Assembly: GCF_900604355.1 (NCBI RefSeq)
Contig: NZ_UWOE01000001.1
Location: 1,736,001-1,800,000, forward strand
From: Luxibacter massiliensis
GTDB taxonomy: Bacteria; Bacillota; Clostridia; Lachnospirales; Lachnospiraceae
Direction of reading: 5' to 3'
Length of the DNA: 64,000 nucleotides
The notes beneath the pieces were generated by a model. That model had not been told where the DNA came from, did no database searches, and saw nothing but the letters and a program-made list of their open reading frames with translations. The translations under genes were made by a program, and so were the position numbers. Positions 61,109 to 64,000 of this stretch are shown here, piece after piece (within the stretch, counting starts at the first letter, position 1; each line of letters opens with the position of its first letter).

Positions 61109-62401
61109 TCAATCCTCAAAACGCACCTTGATAGAATTTGCATGGGCCGTAAGCTGTTCCGCCTCAGCAAACGTTTCTATGTCCGTATGTACAGACTCAA
61201 GGGCTTCCCTAGAGTAAGAGATAATACTTGACTTTTTAATAAAATCATCTACAGAGAGAGGGGAAAAGAACTTTGCAGTCCCATTTGTGGGCAGCACATG
61301 GTTTGGCCCGGCGAAGTAATCCCCTAACGGCTCACTGCTGTATTCCCCAATAAATATGGCGCCGGCATTACGTATTTTAGTCATAACAGCATAAGGATCC
61401 GCTGTCATAATTTCCAGATGTTCTGATGCAATCTCATTGGCCGCCCCAATGGCCTCTTCCATAGTTTCAGCCACAAGAATATGGCCATAATTATCCAGAG
61501 ATTTCTGAATGATCCCGCCTCTCGGCAAACTCTTGACAAAAACATCTGCCTCAGCAGATACCTTCTCCGCCAGTTCCCTGCTTGTTGTAATTAAAATAGC
61601 GGAGGCCAGCTCATCGTGTTCTGCCTGTGAGAGCAGGTCAGCCGCCGCGTACCTGGGATTGGCCGTCTCATCTGCCAAAACCAGTATTTCACTAGGCCCG
61701 GCAATGGAATCAATGCTTACATGGCCATAGACAGCTTTTTTGGCCAGAGCCACATATATATTTCCAGGACCAACGATTTTATCTACCTTGGGGATGCTCC
61801 TAGTCCCAAAAGCCAAAGCGGCCACCGCCTGCGCCCCGCCCGCCTTATACACAGCAGAGGCCCCTGCCTCCTTGGCTGCCACAAGTGTAGCAGGATTCAC
61901 CTGGCCATCCTTTCCTGGCGGAGTCACCATGATAATTTCATCTACGCCTGCTACCTTTGCAGGCACAATATTCATCAAGACTGACGAGGGATAAACTGCC
62001 TTTCCTCCAGGCACATATACGCCCACCCTCTGTAAAGGGGTCACCTTCTGGCCCAGGAGGCTCCCGTCAGGCCTGCTGTCAAACCAGCTATACTGCTTCT
62101 GCTTTGCATGGTAAGCTTCAATATTATACAGAGACTTTCTTATAATAGACAAAAGTGAGGGATCCACCTGGCTGTAAGCCTTTTGTATCTCCTCTTCTGT
62201 CACACGGACATTCTGGGCATTGATTTCTGCACCGTCAAACTCCCTGGTATAGGAAAAAAGCGCCTCATCCCCTTTTTCCCGTACAGTATCCAGAATCACC
62301 CGTACACTTTCTTCATATTTACCATAATGATTAGGACTTCGCTTTAACAAGTCGTTCAGCAGATTTTGCTTTGTACTTTCATCTAAAATTTCAATGCGCA
62401 T
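61109..62401 (-). CDS. hisD: Histidinol dehydrogenase
   Basis: 430 residues, full length. VGVYVPGGKAVYPSSVLMNI, IVGPGNIYVALAKKAVYGHV, GPSEILVLADETANPRYAAA, LLSQAEHDELASAILIT (zinc Gln-His pair), GPNHVLPTNGTAKFFSPLSV. It oxidises histidinol to histidine with NAD. The ATG overlaps the hisG stop by one base (TAATG). Confidence 0.96.
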   Translation of the reverse strand: MRIEILDESTKQNLLNDLLKRSPNHYGKYEESVRVILDTVREKGDEALFSYTREFDGAEINAQNVRVTEEEIQKAYSQVDPSLLSIIRKSLYNIEAYHAKQKQYSWFDSRPDGSLLGQKVTPLQRVGVYVPGGKAVYPSSVLMNIVPAKVAGVDEIIMVTPPGKDGQVNPATLVAAKEAGASAVYKAGGAQAVAALAFGTRSIPKVDKIVGPGNIYVALAKKAVYGHVSIDSIAGPSEILVLADETANPRYAAADLLSQAEHDELASAILITTSRELAEKVSAEADVFVKSLPRGGIIQKSLDNYGHILVAETMEEAIGAANEIASEHLEIMTADPYAVMTKIRNAGAIFIGEYSSEPLGDYFAGPNHVLPTNGTAKFFSPLSVDDFIKKSSIISYSREALESVHTDIETFAEAEQLTAHANSIKVRFED

Positions 62402-63048
62402 TATGCTTCCTCCTGTAACAATTTTCTCAGATTCATAATCAGCTCCTTAATCCTGCTGTTTTCCATCCTCATGCTCACTGGATTTACAATCATACGCGCA
62501 GATAACGGGCAGACTTCCTCCAATACAACAAGTCCATTCTCCTTCAGGGTGGAACCTGTCTCCACAATATCAACAATCACTTCTGAGAGTCCGACTATAG
62601 GCGCCAGCTCAATGGATCCATTCATCTTAATGATTTCAACAGTCTGATGCTTCTTATTATAGAAATAATCCTTTGCAATATTGGGATATTTAGTGGCTAC
62701 CCTGATCAGTTCATGGTGTTTTAAAAGCTCTCCTGCTTTCTCCTGGCCGCACACGCACATTCTGCACTTTCCAAATCCCAGATCCAGCACCTCATGCACT
62801 TTTCTCCCCTCTTCTATGACCGTATCCCGTCCGGCTACGCCAATATCAGCTGCACCGTATTCCACATAGGTAGGTACATCAGGCCCCTTGGCAAGAAAGA
62901 ACTTCAGCTTCAGGTCCTCATTAACAAATATCAGCTTCCTGGAGTCCTTATCCTTCATTTCATCACAGCGGATGCCCAGCCTTTCCAGCATATTCAGTGT
63001 CTCACTCGCTAAACGCCCTTTTGTCAGGGCAAAGGTCAAATATCTCAT
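62401..63048 (-). CDS. hisG: ATP phosphoribosyltransferase, short form
   Basis: 215 residues. MRYLTFALTKGRLASETLNM at the start, GAADIGVAGRDTVIEEG, and IVDIVETGSTLKENGLVVLE with the PRPP loop. The short form lacks the regulatory domain and needs HisZ, which is encoded directly upstream. ATG 63048 follows AAGGAGC; the in-frame extension to 63078 lies inside hisZ. Confidence 0.95.
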   Translation of the reverse strand: MRYLTFALTKGRLASETLNMLERLGIRCDEMKDKDSRKLIFVNEDLKLKFFLAKGPDVPTYVEYGAADIGVAGRDTVIEEGRKVHEVLDLGFGKCRMCVCGQEKAGELLKHHELIRVATKYPNIAKDYFYNKKHQTVEIIKMNGSIELAPIVGLSEVIVDIVETGSTLKENGLVVLEEVCPLSARMIVNPVSMRMENSRIKELIMNLRKLLQEEA

Positions 63049-63058
63049 GTCAGCTCCT

Positions 63059-64000
63059 TTATTTTTTTTTCGCCGCATTGATCAGCTTTTCTTCACCTGT
63101 TATCAGATTGACCATCTCAATGGTCAGGTTATCCTGAAGATAAAGCAGACTGACTGACTGAATGCGTTTTCCATAATCTATATACTCTTTTTTGCTGTCC
63201 TTTCCAGTGCGCCTGTGCATCTCCACCCACTTCCCTTTTGCGCGGAAATTTTTTGCCAGGGCGATGGCCCATTTCTGTGTTTTTTCTGTATATGCTATAA
63301 TATTTGTGTGGTTCGTTTCTATCTGAATCTTCTGCCTCCCCAGCGCACTGAGCAATTCATCCACAAGAACTGCAAAACCCACTGACGGGGTCTGTTTACC
63401 GAACTTTTCTAAAAGATGGTCATAACGTCCCCCTCTTACAACCGCATCCCCAGTCCCATATGTATAGGCCCGGAAAATAATACCTGTATAATAACCATAG
63501 CTTCCGCTCATGCTTAAGTCAAAGGTCACATAATCGCTGGCTCCATATAGCTTGAGGAGTTCATATATCTGCTTAAGGTGCGTGACAGCCAGCTTTGCTT
63601 CCTTCGTTGGCGCTATCTCCATGGCGCGCCCAAGCACTTCCACATCCCCCACCAGTTCCGGCAGAATCTGAAATGCCTTTTTTACACTGGGTTCTGCATC
63701 TTTATTGTCCAAAATCTCCTGGGCGCCGAAATAATTCCGGTTTGCTATGAGTTCATGGATCTCTGCACGGGAATCATCATCTAACCCGGCCGCCTCCATC
63801 AGGCTCCTGATAAAATCCACATGTCCTATATTCACCTGGAACTCTTTTAACCCAACCTTCCTTAAGCCATCCACAACCATGGCCAATATCTCTGCATCGG
63901 CCTCGGCAGAGTCAATGCCTATGAGCTCCGCCCCCATCTGGGTATTTTCTTTTAAACGGCCCTGGTAGCTAGAATGGTTTATAAAAGTATTCCCAATATA
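63059..64000 (-). CDS. hisZ: ATP phosphoribosyltransferase regulatory subunit, start outside window
   Basis: A HisRS-like catalytic-core fold without tRNA-charging function. Visible parts: NTFINHSSYQGRLKENTQMG near the window edge, QVNIGHVDFIRSLMEAAGLD, FDLSMSGSYGYYTGIIFRAY, VVRGGRYDHLLEKFGKQTPS and SVGFAVLVDELLSAL. It binds the short HisG and mediates histidine feedback. The frame stays open to base 64000, so at least 313 residues are present and the N-terminus is missing. Confidence 0.92.
   Translation of the reverse strand, partial: YIGNTFINHSSYQGRLKENTQMGAELIGIDSAEADAEILAMVVDGLRKVGLKEFQVNIGHVDFIRSLMEAAGLDDDSRAEIHELIANRNYFGAQEILDNKDAEPSVKKAFQILPELVGDVEVLGRAMEIAPTKEAKLAVTHLKQIYELLKLYGASDYVTFDLSMSGSYGYYTGIIFRAYTYGTGDAVVRGGRYDHLLEKFGKQTPSVGFAVLVDELLSALGRQKIQIETNHTNIIAYTEKTQKWAIALAKNFRAKGKWVEMHRRTGKDSKKEYIDYGKRIQSVSLLYLQDNLTIEMVNLITGEEKLINAAKKK

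Noticed and set aside
1..64000. tRNA or rRNA genes
   Set aside because: No cloverleaf, TTCGANTC box or rRNA-like stretch was recognised on either strand by eye.

Overview
The window is low-to-mid-GC Firmicutes DNA. Strong AGGAGG-type ribosome sites, short HisG plus HisZ, FtsX-type ABC pairs with two-component systems, lipobox-bearing flavodoxins and tandem serine recombinases together point to a gut Lachnospiraceae (Blautia/Dorea/Clostridium scindens-like). That assignment is inference from gene content; no rRNA or other marker is present.

Region 1 (1-5.4 kb) is insertion-sequence debris. It holds the 3' end of a sensor kinase, an IS256-type element killed by one nonsense codon, a MoxR ATPase remnant, a 5'-truncated aldo/keto reductase and the first of two near-identical IS1182-type elements.

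Region 2 (5.4-18.9 kb) is the most unusual part. A long leftward gene set runs XRE regulator, zinc-ribbon/TPR protein, two paralogous proteins of unknown family (one broken), YidD-like membrane protein, HerA/FtsK-type ATPase, a very acidic repeat protein ending in an ADP-ribosyltransferase domain, a small protein, an acidic protein ending in an HNH-type nuclease domain, a probable immunity protein, an SPFH-SHOCT protein, a membrane protein and an ADP-ribosylglycohydrolase. I read this as a polymorphic-toxin delivery cassette with matched immunity genes: glycohydrolase against the transferase, DUF6985-like protein against the nuclease. Directly upstream, a tyrosine recombinase gene is enclosed by an 18-bp inverted repeat together with a consensus promoter. 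The promoter now points away from the cassette into a hairpin terminator; inversion would aim it at the cassette. This looks like a Hin-style phase switch and is the main hypothesis of this report.

Region 3 (18.9-26.4 kb) holds an internally deleted large serine recombinase, a second serine recombinase, an IS110 element with a candidate bridge-RNA leader, a frameshifted IS481-type element, a frameshifted LysR gene and the second IS1182 copy. The two IS1182 copies lie in the same orientation and bracket about 19 kb.

Region 4 (26.4-44.9 kb) is a redox and stress island: RibD-type reductase, C39-like protease, four flavodoxin-domain lipoproteins (one fused to a formylglycine-generating-enzyme domain, one to a cyclophilin-like domain), aldo/keto reductases, two alcohol dehydrogenases, cupin, DUF4405 membrane protein, MATE exporter, LysR, TetR and MerR-type regulators, and an arginase-fold enzyme. 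Several decayed genes (ApbE, NusG-II, AKR fragments) sit among them. Three promoters share the same -35/-10 spacing and an upstream block, suggesting one regulon.

Region 5 (45-58.5 kb) holds a two-component system with a small membrane protein, a FtsX-type ABC exporter with a lipoprotein and a divergent two-component system (antimicrobial-peptide-resistance style), and a 998-residue fusion of a PTS EIIC-like membrane domain to a hybrid histidine kinase. Region 6 (58.6-64 kb) is a histidine operon hisZ-G-D-B-IE, the last gene carrying an N-terminal HisF-like barrel that seems to have lost its catalytic aspartates. No tRNA, rRNA or CRISPR array was seen.
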